64,000 nt of DNA, from NCBI RefSeq assembly GCF_030646115.1, contig NZ_JAUSMX010000019.1, positions 124,001 to 188,000 on the forward strand, in the 5' to 3' direction. The translations under genes and the position numbers were made by a program. Of the stretch, positions 18,489 through 26,419 are shown in pieces. Origin of the DNA: Fluviicoccus sp. (GTDB lineage: Bacteria; Pseudomonadota; Gammaproteobacteria; Pseudomonadales; Moraxellaceae). Positions within the stretch are counted from its first letter, which is position 1, and every line of letters starts with the position of its first letter. Under the pieces are notes generated by a model. It saw nothing but the letters and a program-made list of their open reading frames with translations. It searched no databases and was not told the origin of the DNA.

Positions 18489-20357
18489 ATGATCATCCGC
18501 ACACCCGCCCCATTGGGGCTGATCACCTGCCTCGCAGGCTCCATATTTCTCAGTGGTTGCAACAGCAACGGTGACGACGGCTCACTGGCAAAAACCACGC
18601 CTACCCGAACCGTACTCGTCTACATGGTCGGTTCTGACCTGGAAAGCGGCAGCAACGCCGCCACCAACGACATCCGTGAAATGATGCAGGTCGGCTCCGG
18701 AGAAAACCTCAACATTGTCATCACCACCGGCGGCGCAGATAAAGCCGGGTGGAAAACCGTCAAGCGGCACCTGATCAACAAAGGGGAACAGAAGACACTG
18801 ACCGATCTCGGCAATTTAAATATGGGGCACAGCGACACCCTCCGCGACTTCCTGGATTGGGGTATGCGCAGTTATCCGGCCAGCAAGTACACCCTGGTTT
18901 TCTGGAACCATGGCGGTGGCGCAGTTGGCCATAACGGAGCCACCGTTGGCAACGACGAAAACCACGGCAATGACGCGCTGTCCCTGCCGGAAATCGCTAC
19001 AGCTCTGAATACTGTGACTCATGCCAATGGCAAGCGCTTCGATTTGATAGGCTTTGATACCTGCCTCATGGCTACCATAGAAACCGCCGCAACCATATCG
19101 CCTTTTGCCGACTACATGGTCGCCTCGGAAGAGCTTGAGCCGGGAAGCGGCTGGGACTACCGGGCATGGCTGGGCAAGGCCAAATCCTCACCGGCTCTGG
19201 CCACCCTGGACCTGGGCAAGACCATCGTTGACAGCTATTTCGCCTCCTTCCCCGCCGGGTCGGATGAAGGCAAAAGCATCACCCTTTCAACCATCCAGCT
19301 GGCCAGGGTTTCGGCGGTGACCACCGAAATAGGCAAACTGGCCCGCACGCTCGGAGACCGTTTGACAGCCAATGCCGATGTCGCCCGAATTGAAATCGCC
19401 AAAGGCCGCAGCCGTTCTGAAAGCTACGGACATCAAAACGGAACAGACTCCGGCATGGTGGATATCAATGATTTTCTGAGTCACCTGCCGCCCGCACTGG
19501 CCGCCGAAGCAGCGCGAGTCCGCACCAACCTTGATGCAGCTGTTGTTTATAACCGTCGCGCCGAAGCCCGTCCTAATGCCTCGGGACTCAGCATCTACCT
19601 GCCCGGTGAGCGCACCATCGCCGGCGGGATCACCGATGACGTTCTCGCCTATAAGCGTATCGGCTACAGCACTTTCTGGGAGTCCGTCATTGATCGTTAC
19701 GCCACTGCCGCCGCTAATGATGTCACGGCCCCGGCTTTCCAGAACGCTGGTCTGGTCGGAAACCGGCTGGCTGTGGATATCCCGGATGCGCCGGACCTGA
19801 GCTCGGTGGAGGTCTACATCACACAAGAACTCCCGGATGGCAACCATTTGGTGCTTGGCCGGGAAGAGCCGGACAGCATGGTTGGTGAACACGCTGTCTA
19901 TGATTTCGACAATACAGTGCTGACCATGAACAACCAGTTTGTCTTCGCCGAAGTCCTGGAGGAGGATGAAGACAACAATCGCTTCGTACTGGGCGTGTCA
20001 GCCCAAGTCAATGGCCAGCAGGGACAGTTGACGGTTCTGGTCAGTCTGGACCCCTCGGATAATCTCGTTCTGGAGGTCGTGGGCTTTCTTCCCATGAGCG
20101 CTGCCGGAGTTGCCCCGCGCATGATGTCCCTGAACACCGGGGACTCAATCACTCCGCTTTACCTGCGACTCAATCCTTCAACCGGCGAAACTGATTATGT
20201 AACCTTAGAGGGAACTGCGTTCACCGTACCGGCTGGCGGCATCAACGCCTCCGTCGGAGCGCTTCCGGCCGATACCTATAATGCCTTTTTTGCGGCACAG
20301 GACTTCTCGGGAAATATGGCCTATAGCGATGCATTCGCCTTGACCGTCGGGGAATAA
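18489..20357 (+). CDS. Clostripain-like (C11) cysteine peptidase lipoprotein
   Basis: The 622-residue product starts with a lipoprotein signal (lipobox LSGC, Cys 24), so it is membrane-anchored outside the cytoplasm. Residues about 40-330 match peptidase C11: LVYMVGSDLES, the catalytic histidine in WNHGGGA (His 141) and the catalytic cysteine in GFDTCLMA (Cys 192). Members cleave after basic residues. The C-terminal 300 residues are beta-rich with no recognised repeat. I chose the ATG at 18489 because it gives the signal peptide. It is a single gene; host or environmental protein targets are unknown. Confidence 0.9.
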   Translation: MIIRTPAPLGLITCLAGSIFLSGCNSNGDDGSLAKTTPTRTVLVYMVGSDLESGSNAATNDIREMMQVGSGENLNIVITTGGADKAGWKTVKRHLINKGEQKTLTDLGNLNMGHSDTLRDFLDWGMRSYPASKYTLVFWNHGGGAVGHNGATVGNDENHGNDALSLPEIATALNTVTHANGKRFDLIGFDTCLMATIETAATISPFADYMVASEELEPGSGWDYRAWLGKAKSSPALATLDLGKTIVDSYFASFPAGSDEGKSITLSTIQLARVSAVTTEIGKLARTLGDRLTANADVARIEIAKGRSRSESYGHQNGTDSGMVDINDFLSHLPPALAAEAARVRTNLDAAVVYNRRAEARPNASGLSIYLPGERTIAGGITDDVLAYKRIGYSTFWESVIDRYATAAANDVTAPAFQNAGLVGNRLAVDIPDAPDLSSVEVYITQELPDGNHLVLGREEPDSMVGEHAVYDFDNTVLTMNNQFVFAEVLEEDEDNNRFVLGVSAQVNGQQGQLTVLVSLDPSDNLVLEVVGFLPMSAAGVAPRMMSLNTGDSITPLYLRLNPSTGETDYVTLEGTAFTVPAGGINASVGALPADTYNAFFAAQDFSGNMAYSDAFALTVGE

Positions 20358-20393
20358 CGGCTGCACCCCCTGCGCTTGCGCGGGACAGATTCT

Positions 20394-20411
20394 AAGGCAA
20401 GGGATTGCCTT
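20394..20411 (+). terminator. Short hairpin after clostripain gene
   Basis: AAGGCAA-GGGA-TTGCCTT, a 7-bp stem with a 4-base loop and only a weak T-rich tail. It is placed 37 bases after the stop. Confidence 0.35.
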
Positions 20412-20431
20412 TCATCAGAATGCACACCAAC

Positions 20432-20464
20432 ACAGGCGCAGGCATCTTGTCGGTCGGCGCCTGT
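20432..20464. other. Inverted repeat upstream of AMP phosphorylase gene
   Basis: ACAGGCGC and GCGCCTGT are 8-base perfect arms separated by 17 bases, about 83 bases before the TTG start at 20547. It could be a second terminator stem or an operator; the sequence alone does not decide. Confidence 0.3.
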
Positions 20465-20546
20465 AACTGTCGGATTTCCCACTTGTAAGCCCCCGCGCCA
20501 AACGGCAGACTAAACCCATAATCCTAATAATTGACTGGAGAAAGCC

Positions 20547-22070
20547 TTGAGTCCGGATGACATTGCCCGCACCCGCCTTCGCCCCCGCCGCATGGGCATC
20601 GACTCCCACTCCGAACCGGTCGCCTTCCTGCGCGCCGACTGCCATGTCTGCCGCTCGGAGGGTTTTGAGGCCCAGTCGCGAATCTCCGTGACCGTGGGCG
20701 ACAAAACCATCATCACCACCCTTAATATCGTCTACAGCGACATCCTTGGCAAAGGTGACATCGGCCTTTCCGAAGCGGCCTGGAAACGGCTGGACATCAG
20801 CAATGGCGAAGTGGCCACGCTGTCCCACACCCCCTCACTGGACTCCATGTCGCATGTCCGCAGCAAGTTGTACGGCCACCGCCTGTCCCGGGAGGGCATG
20901 GAGGCCATCGTTACCGACGTGGTGGCTGGCCGTTATGGCGACATCCAGCTCGCCGCACTGCTTACCGCCTGTGCGGGCAACCGGCTGGATCTCAGTGAAA
21001 TCACCTGGCTGACCACCGCCATGGTCAACGCCGGTCACCGCATTGACTGGGGACGTGAAAAGGTCATGGACAAGCATTGCCTCGGCGGACTGCCGGGCAA
21101 CCGCACCACCCCTATCGTCGTTTCCATTGCTGCCGCCTGCGGGCTAACCATCCCCAAGACTTCCTCCCGCGCCATCACCTCCCCCGCCGGCACCGCCGAC
21201 GCCATGGAAACCATGACCCGGGTGGCCATGAGCCTGGAAGACATGAAGCGTGTGGTGGAAAAGGAAAACGCCTGCCTGGTCTGGGGCGGATCGGTGTCAC
21301 TGTCCCCGGCAGATGACATTCTCATCCGCATTGAACGCGCGCTGGATATTGACAGTGAAGGACAAATGGTCGCCTCCGTTCTGTCAAAAAAGGCCGCCGC
21401 CGGTTCCACTCATGTACTGATCGACATTCCTGTCGGCCCAACGGCCAAGGTGCGGGGAAGGCAGGCTGCCGACCATCTGTCGCACCTGCTGAAGTCGGTC
21501 GGGGAGGCGCTGGGCATGCAGGTCCGCACCATCCAGACTGACGGCACACAGCCCATCGGTTATGGTGTCGGCCCGGCGCTGGAGGCGGCCGATGTACTGG
21601 CGGTCTTGCGCAACGATCCCCGCGCCCCGACCGACCTGCGCGAACGCGCCTTGCTGGTGGCCGGCGAGTTGCTGGAACTGGGCGGCATTGCCGCGCATGG
21701 CAAAGGCAACCGCATGGCACGGGAAACACTGCATTCCGGTCGGGCCGGGGAAAAATTCATGGCCATTTGCGAAGCCCAGGGTGGTTTCCGGGAACCGCAG
21801 ATTTCTCCCTGCACCCGAGGCTTTACCGCCCGACGCACCGGCATCGTTACCCACATCAACAACCGGCTGGTGTCCCGTCTGGCCAAATTGGCCGGAGCCC
21901 CTGGCGCATCAGGCGCCGGTCTACGGCTGGCCGTCCATCTGGGTGATCGGGTGGAGCATGGCGACCCGATGTTCGAGCTGTTTGCCGAAAGTCCCGGCGA
22001 GCTGGCCTATGCCATGGAGTTCCACGAAGCCCACCCCGACATGATAGTCATCGAGGAAGAATCCGTATGA
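20547..22070 (+). CDS. AMP phosphorylase-like / thymidine phosphorylase family protein
   Basis: The 507-residue product belongs to the pyrimidine/AMP phosphorylase family. It has the N-terminal extension (about 90 residues) seen in archaeal AMP phosphorylases and the signatures DKHCLGGLPGNRTT (175-188) and KTSSRAITSPAGTAD (204-218). That is the DKHSxGGxPGN form typical of AMP phosphorylase rather than standard DeoA. Expected reaction: AMP (or another NMP) plus phosphate to base plus ribose 1,5-bisphosphate. Translation probably starts at TTG 20547, with GGAG six bases upstream. Its stop overlaps the next start by ATGA. Confidence 0.88.
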   Translation: MSPDDIARTRLRPRRMGIDSHSEPVAFLRADCHVCRSEGFEAQSRISVTVGDKTIITTLNIVYSDILGKGDIGLSEAAWKRLDISNGEVATLSHTPSLDSMSHVRSKLYGHRLSREGMEAIVTDVVAGRYGDIQLAALLTACAGNRLDLSEITWLTTAMVNAGHRIDWGREKVMDKHCLGGLPGNRTTPIVVSIAAACGLTIPKTSSRAITSPAGTADAMETMTRVAMSLEDMKRVVEKENACLVWGGSVSLSPADDILIRIERALDIDSEGQMVASVLSKKAAAGSTHVLIDIPVGPTAKVRGRQAADHLSHLLKSVGEALGMQVRTIQTDGTQPIGYGVGPALEAADVLAVLRNDPRAPTDLRERALLVAGELLELGGIAAHGKGNRMARETLHSGRAGEKFMAICEAQGGFREPQISPCTRGFTARRTGIVTHINNRLVSRLAKLAGAPGASGAGLRLAVHLGDRVEHGDPMFELFAESPGELAYAMEFHEAHPDMIVIEEESV

Positions 22071-22969
22071 TCAGCCTGGTCACCCTGTACGACGAGGCCG
22101 AACTCGGCCCCCGCCTTCAATCCTGGCTGGCTTCTAAAGACATCGCCTGTCATTGTCTGGCGGCTGAAATCCACGCCTTCCCCGACGGGGAAATCCGGGT
22201 CCGGGTTCCCGAGCCGGTCAGCGAGACCGTGGTGCTGATCTGCACGCTGGACCACCCCTCGGAGAAAACGCTGGCGCTGACGTTTGTCTCGGACGTACTG
22301 CGCAGCATGGGTGCAAAGCGCATCTGGCTGGCTGCGCCCTATCTGGCTTACATGCGCCAGGATATCGCCTTCCATCCCGGTGAAGGCATCAGCGCCGCCA
22401 GCTATGCCCGTCTGCTGTCACGATCCGTGGACGCCATGGTCACTGTCGACCCGCACCTGCATCGCATCCCCGATCTGGAGGATGTCTATACCATTCCTTC
22501 CACCGCCCTGCACGCCACCGACATCATCGGCGACTGGCTGAAGGACCGGCTGCCCGGCAAGTCGCTGCTGATTGGCCCGGACCGCGAAAGCGAACAATGG
22601 GTTACCGCTGTGGCGGCACGCTGCGGCCAACCGTTCCGGGTGCTGGACAAGGAACGCCTTGGCGACCGCCAGGTGGTGATTCAGGTGCCGGATTTGTCGG
22701 CCGAGGGCTTGCAAACTGTGGTGCTGGTGGACGACATGGTCTCCACCGGCCAAACCTTGATGAAGGTGGCGCGGGCATTGCGCAGTCAGGGGATCAAGGA
22801 TATCCGCGCGGTCTTCGTGCATGCCCTGTTCGGGCCGGAAACCGCCGCAGAAATGCACGATGCCGGGATTGGGGAATTAGTCAGTTGCAATACAGTGGCG
22901 CACCCCACCAACGGGATTGACGTGACCATCATGATGGGAGAATGGGTGCAACAGCAACTTCAGGCATGA
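22067..22969 (+). CDS. Ribose-phosphate pyrophosphokinase-like protein (divergent Prs)
   Basis: The 300-residue product has the two-domain PRPP synthetase fold: the flexible loop YMRQD (95-99), a DPHLHR segment (128-133) in place of the usual DLHA, and the PRPP-binding loop VLVDDMVSTGQT (219-230). It is somewhat shorter than standard Prs (about 315) and diverges in the regulatory regions, so it is probably not the housekeeping enzyme. The ATGA overlap with the AMP phosphorylase gene shows translational coupling and a joint task. It may make or use PRPP or ribose phosphates released from nucleotides. Confidence 0.88.
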   Translation: MISLVTLYDEAELGPRLQSWLASKDIACHCLAAEIHAFPDGEIRVRVPEPVSETVVLICTLDHPSEKTLALTFVSDVLRSMGAKRIWLAAPYLAYMRQDIAFHPGEGISAASYARLLSRSVDAMVTVDPHLHRIPDLEDVYTIPSTALHATDIIGDWLKDRLPGKSLLIGPDRESEQWVTAVAARCGQPFRVLDKERLGDRQVVIQVPDLSAEGLQTVVLVDDMVSTGQTLMKVARALRSQGIKDIRAVFVHALFGPETAAEMHDAGIGELVSCNTVAHPTNGIDVTIMMGEWVQQQLQA

Positions 22970-22974
22970 CAACA

Positions 22975-23001
22975 CCGGAGCGCACCTCGCAGGCGCTCCG
23001 G
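22975..23001. terminator. Hairpin between convergent genes
   Basis: CCGGAGCGC and GCGCTCCGG form a perfect 9-bp stem with a 9-base loop between the stops of the Prs-like gene (plus) and the nitroreductase (minus). No T-run follows in either direction. Confidence 0.5.
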
Positions 23002-23018
23002 ATTCACCCCGGGTTTGC

Positions 23019-23771
23019 TTATACCTCGTGGACAAACCGGGCCCGGTCAAAGCGCAGCCGGGGATAATAAACCCCGTCTTTGGCGCGTTCACCTGCCCCC
23101 AGCACCATCACCACAAAGGCATCCTTCGGCAACTTCAGCAGGCGGCGCACCCGCACTTCGTCAAAACCTTCCATGGGGCAAGAATCGAAGCCGTGCGCCC
23201 GCAGGCCCAGCATCAGGTTTTCAGAAGCCAGCGCCACGCTCTTGGCGGCCCAGACCTTCATGTCGGCGTGGGAGAACGGCCCCCTCGGCACCGGCTTGAA
23301 CAGCCCGGTCACGCCGGCGATGCCCTTTTTCACCAACCCCCAGCTACCCAACGGCCCGATGCCATAGTAGAACGGCGCCACCCGGCTGTAATACTGCTGC
23401 ACGATTTTCGGCACGGTGGGTTGCGGCCATTCGGTCAGCGTCATGCGCGCATGCTCACGCCAGGAAGACATACTGGCCACGATAACGATCAACTCGGCGG
23501 CGGTGCCGGCGGCATTCTGGTTCAGGCAGGCTTCCACCAACTTAGCCTTCTTCTCAGGGGTCTTGACGACGTAGAATTCCCACTGCTGCAGGTTGGACGA
23601 ATTGGGAGCCAGCATCGCCATGTCGATACAGTCATTCAGCACATCAGAAGGAATAGGCTTGTCTGTGAACTTCCGGACCGAACGGCGGCTGTCGACGACC
23701 TTGCGGAACTCCTCGACATCAATCGAGTCGGGAGCGGGTTCGTAATAGCGTTCTTTGGCCACGGCAGGCAT
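23019..23771 (-). CDS. Nitroreductase-family oxidoreductase (copy 2)
   Basis: The 250-residue FMN-dependent nitroreductase is a paralogue of the one at 3119-3901, sharing RYYEPAP, SRRSVRKFT, the AMLAP segment and RGPFSHADMKVWAAKS. The ATG at 23771 (MPAVAKERYYEP) aligns with copy 1; an open frame reaches 23861 but adds unrelated residues. It stands alone between two convergent or unrelated units, without the PF10118 partner of copy 1. The substrate is unknown. Confidence 0.9.
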   Translation of the reverse strand: MPAVAKERYYEPAPDSIDVEEFRKVVDSRRSVRKFTDKPIPSDVLNDCIDMAMLAPNSSNLQQWEFYVVKTPEKKAKLVEACLNQNAAGTAAELIVIVASMSSWREHARMTLTEWPQPTVPKIVQQYYSRVAPFYYGIGPLGSWGLVKKGIAGVTGLFKPVPRGPFSHADMKVWAAKSVALASENLMLGLRAHGFDSCPMEGFDEVRVRRLLKLPKDAFVVMVLGAGERAKDGVYYPRLRFDRARFVHEV

Positions 23772-23917
23772 CCGGCAGTCAGTGAGTGAACCCCGATCAT
23801 AGCCCGGCCGCTGCTCAGTTTGACAGATTTGAAAAGTGTATTCCGCCAAGATTGGCCGCAACTCCCACCCGGCCAGAGTGACTGCCGACCCTGACGTTTC
23901 AGGGCCGGCAAGGCATA

Positions 23918-25576
23918 TCAGTTGACGGTGAACTCCAGCACGCCGAAATAGGTCTTGCCCGCCTGATCCAGCCGGTCAAAAGCCAATTGACGGTGCCCGG
24001 AATTATCGGAAACTTCAACCTTCAGATAATAAACACCCACCGCCGGAACCGGCACAACGACTTCGGTGACGTTACTGACCGTTCGATCCACCACCGTCGT
24101 TTCAAACCCCGGTGATTCAGACACCCGCACATGGTAAGTCAGGTTGCCGCCCTGAAAGTCATGGGAGGCATCCCACCCCAAACGCAGACCGGAGCCATCC
24201 GGAAGCTGCTCTGCTGCCTGAAAATATGGCATTGGCTTCTGCAGGCTTGCCACAAATAAATCCCGGTTGGTCTGGATCACGTTCGCCAACCGGGCAAACT
24301 CTGCATCCCATTCCTTCATCCGATCCGCATCAACGGCAGGCAGATAATCCAAATCCGGCACCGCCGCCACCCACGGACGCACTTGCGGCCTGTAAACCGC
24401 CAGTTTCGCCTGGATGCGGGACGGAGCCAGGTAGTTTGTCCGGATTTCATCCACCGCCATCACGACTTCCTGCAAATGTTTGGGATCACTCATAAAACGC
24501 CGGTGCAGACCAACGCCCCACCAGTTACTTATGCCCAGTTGCCAGTCATCGTAAAGGTTATTGGCTGCCAGAATGTCTGGTTGTCCTTCAAACCCCAGCG
24601 AACCGTCGTAATCCCACGGCAGGAAATAAAATTTTTCACTCCCCTTTGGCTGGTAAAGCGCAAAGTTCTGATTGACTGTGTCGCGGTTGCCCATAAGTAC
24701 GTTTACAGCCAGCCATGTCAGATAGTTGCTTTTGTCAAAGTACCGCTCAAAAGTCTGGTCAAACGGCAGATCCGGATCATTGATTTCCGCCAGCATCTGC
24801 AACAGCAAACGGTGATCCTTGTTGTCAGCTTCCAGTGACAGTGTCTTCTCGAAATCCGTTTTGCTCAGCGGCTTGCCCGCAGCATCCAGGGCCAGATTTC
24901 CATTCACCAGGAAGCTGAAGTCTTCAGCCTTGTAGATATTGCCGTCCGTCGGCAACCCCCGGTTCAACAAATACTCCTTGCCCATTTTCTCCACATGCGT
25001 GAAAAGCCCGTAATCCTGGCCATTCAAGGTGACATGTACAAACTGGGTGCGCAGGCTGGGCAGGTGAGGAATGTCACGGAACAGATCAAACGCCAGCTTG
25101 TTGCGTACCCGGGTCAAGTCGTATGGATGCTTGTTGAGTTGAAAGGTGCTTTCACCTCGCCACAAAGCTGAGCCGGAGGCCAGCTTGACCCGGTAGGATT
25201 TCTGGTCAGCCAGCCTGGAACTGTGGCCACGAAGACGCAAGGTGGCATTCACCGCCTTACCGTCATCGGCGTAATTATCCGTACGGATGTGCGCTTCTAC
25301 CTCGGGTGTTACGGCGTCTGTGTCGTCAATATCCGCATCCACTTGCGCCAGTGTATAAATACCGTCACGGGTGGTGATGTCGGCCTGAAGCACTCGCGCC
25401 GTTTCTTCCACGGCATACACCGCCGGATCATCCCTGAGAACGGGATTCTCATCAGCAGCAAACACTGACGCGGGCGGTGTCACAGCCGGAGCAGACGAAT
25501 CACCACCTCCCCCACCACAGGCCGACAGCAAAATCACCCACGGCAGGCTGAACCGAAAATACATATTGGAAGACAT
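23918..25576 (-). CDS. CotH-kinase-family lipoprotein
   Basis: The 552-residue product opens with a lipobox (LLSAC, Cys 20) followed by a GGGGG linker, so it is an anchored extracytoplasmic protein. The middle resembles CotH kinase domains: a KHPYDLTRVRNKLAFDLF stretch, LNGQDYGLFTHVEKMG, and the metal-binding LPWDYDGSLG. CotH of Bacillus is a protein kinase of spore coat proteins, but the function in Gram-negatives is unknown. The C-terminal 90 residues look like a fibronectin-type III domain. The ATG at 25576 gives the signal peptide; the upstream open frame overlaps the cold-shock gene and is discarded. Confidence 0.88.
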   Translation of the reverse strand: MSSNMYFRFSLPWVILLSACGGGGGDSSAPAVTPPASVFAADENPVLRDDPAVYAVEETARVLQADITTRDGIYTLAQVDADIDDTDAVTPEVEAHIRTDNYADDGKAVNATLRLRGHSSRLADQKSYRVKLASGSALWRGESTFQLNKHPYDLTRVRNKLAFDLFRDIPHLPSLRTQFVHVTLNGQDYGLFTHVEKMGKEYLLNRGLPTDGNIYKAEDFSFLVNGNLALDAAGKPLSKTDFEKTLSLEADNKDHRLLLQMLAEINDPDLPFDQTFERYFDKSNYLTWLAVNVLMGNRDTVNQNFALYQPKGSEKFYFLPWDYDGSLGFEGQPDILAANNLYDDWQLGISNWWGVGLHRRFMSDPKHLQEVVMAVDEIRTNYLAPSRIQAKLAVYRPQVRPWVAAVPDLDYLPAVDADRMKEWDAEFARLANVIQTNRDLFVASLQKPMPYFQAAEQLPDGSGLRLGWDASHDFQGGNLTYHVRVSESPGFETTVVDRTVSNVTEVVVPVPAVGVYYLKVEVSDNSGHRQLAFDRLDQAGKTYFGVLEFTVN

Positions 25577-25632
25577 CCTTAACACCTCACCACCAGAAGA
25601 CTCAAAACTTGAACCCAACCCTAATAACGGGC

Positions 25633-25660
25633 AAAAAAAAACGACCCCTAAGGGTCGTTT
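25633..25660 (-). terminator. Intrinsic terminator of cold-shock gene 1
   Basis: AAACGACCC/GGGTCGTTT, a 9-bp stem, with an A-run at 25633-25641 on the plus strand that gives the U-tail of the minus-strand transcript. It lies 25 bases after the stop at 25686. Confidence 0.82.
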
Positions 25661-25685
25661 CTTCAGCGTAAGTAGCCGACTGAAA

Positions 25686-25898
25686 TCAGTCGAGCGGACG
25701 TACGTCTTCAGCCTGCAGGCCCTTTTGGCCCTTGGCAACGGTGAACTCAACGCGCTGACCGTCACGCAGGGTACGGTGGCCGTCACCGCTGATGGCGCGG
25801 AAGTGAACGAATACATCTTCACCGGCTTGACGTTGAATGAAGCCGAAGCCCTTGGTGTCATTGAACCACTTGACGGTGCCTTGTTCGCGATTGGACAT
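25686..25898 (-). CDS. Cold-shock protein (copy 1)
   Basis: The 70-residue single CSD protein has RNP1 KGFGFIQ and RNP2 VFVHF, which bind single-stranded RNA/DNA and act as RNA chaperones. GAGGAA lies just before the ATG. It differs from the upstream copy at 26065 by only two residues (A/V and L/F near the C-terminus), so the two arose by a recent tandem duplication or are kept alike by gene conversion. Cold induction cannot be judged from sequence alone. Confidence 0.95.
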   Translation of the reverse strand: MSNREQGTVKWFNDTKGFGFIQRQAGEDVFVHFRAISGDGHRTLRDGQRVEFTVAKGQKGLQAEDVRPLD

Positions 25899-25924
25899 GA
25901 AATTTCCTCAGATTTTACAGATAA

Positions 25925-25958
25925 CCCTTTCCAAGATGTTCATTCAACGAGGAAAGGG
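25925..25958 (-). other. Stem-loop in the leader of cold-shock gene 1
   Basis: CCCTTTCC (25925-25932) and GGAAAGGG (25951-25958) are perfect 8-base arms with an 18-base loop. The element ends about 27 bases upstream of the start codon at 25898. It could form in the mRNA leader and influence translation. Copy 2 lacks an obvious equivalent. Confidence 0.4.
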
Positions 25959-26064
25959 CAAAACAGCAAGTTGACATTCAGGACTAAACCCGAACCAATT
26001 GCAGTCAATTCGATTTGACTCCGGAGAGACAAATCATTGATATTGGACGCGAGCGTCGCAACGA

Positions 26065-26277
26065 TCAGTCGAGCGGACGGACGTCTTCAGCCTGAAAGCC
26101 CTTCTGGCCTTTCACGACAGTGAATTCGACACGTTGGCCGTCACGCAGGGTGCGGTGGCCGTCGCCGCTGATGGCGCGGAAGTGTACAAAAACATCTTCA
26201 CCAGCTTGACGCTGAATGAAACCGAAACCTTTGGTGTCATTGAACCACTTGACAGTGCCTTGTTCCCGATTTGACAT
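26065..26277 (-). CDS. Cold-shock protein (copy 2)
   Basis: The 70-residue CSD protein has the same RNP motifs as copy 1 and two residue differences. It has its own 142-base upstream region and a GAGGAA ribosome site. A 166-base spacer separates it from copy 1. No terminator hairpin was found directly after it, so read-through into copy 1 is possible. Confidence 0.95.
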   Translation of the reverse strand: MSNREQGTVKWFNDTKGFGFIQRQAGEDVFVHFRAISGDGHRTLRDGQRVEFTVVKGQKGFQAEDVRPLD

Positions 26278-26419
26278 AGGAATATTCCTCTGAGTTACTG
26301 AAAATCCGCCTAAAACATATCAACAACGGCCAGACATCAGCAAACATCAGGCGACACAGTTGCAGCTTCAACGGTACGTCCCATTAGACACCCTTTCCGC
26401 CTTGCTGGCAACCTAAATA

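Noticed and set aside
22067-22969. Calling the Prs-like gene the housekeeping prs
   Set aside because: It diverges in the DLHA segment and is coupled to AMP phosphorylase, whereas standard prs in this group lies by ispE and rplY.
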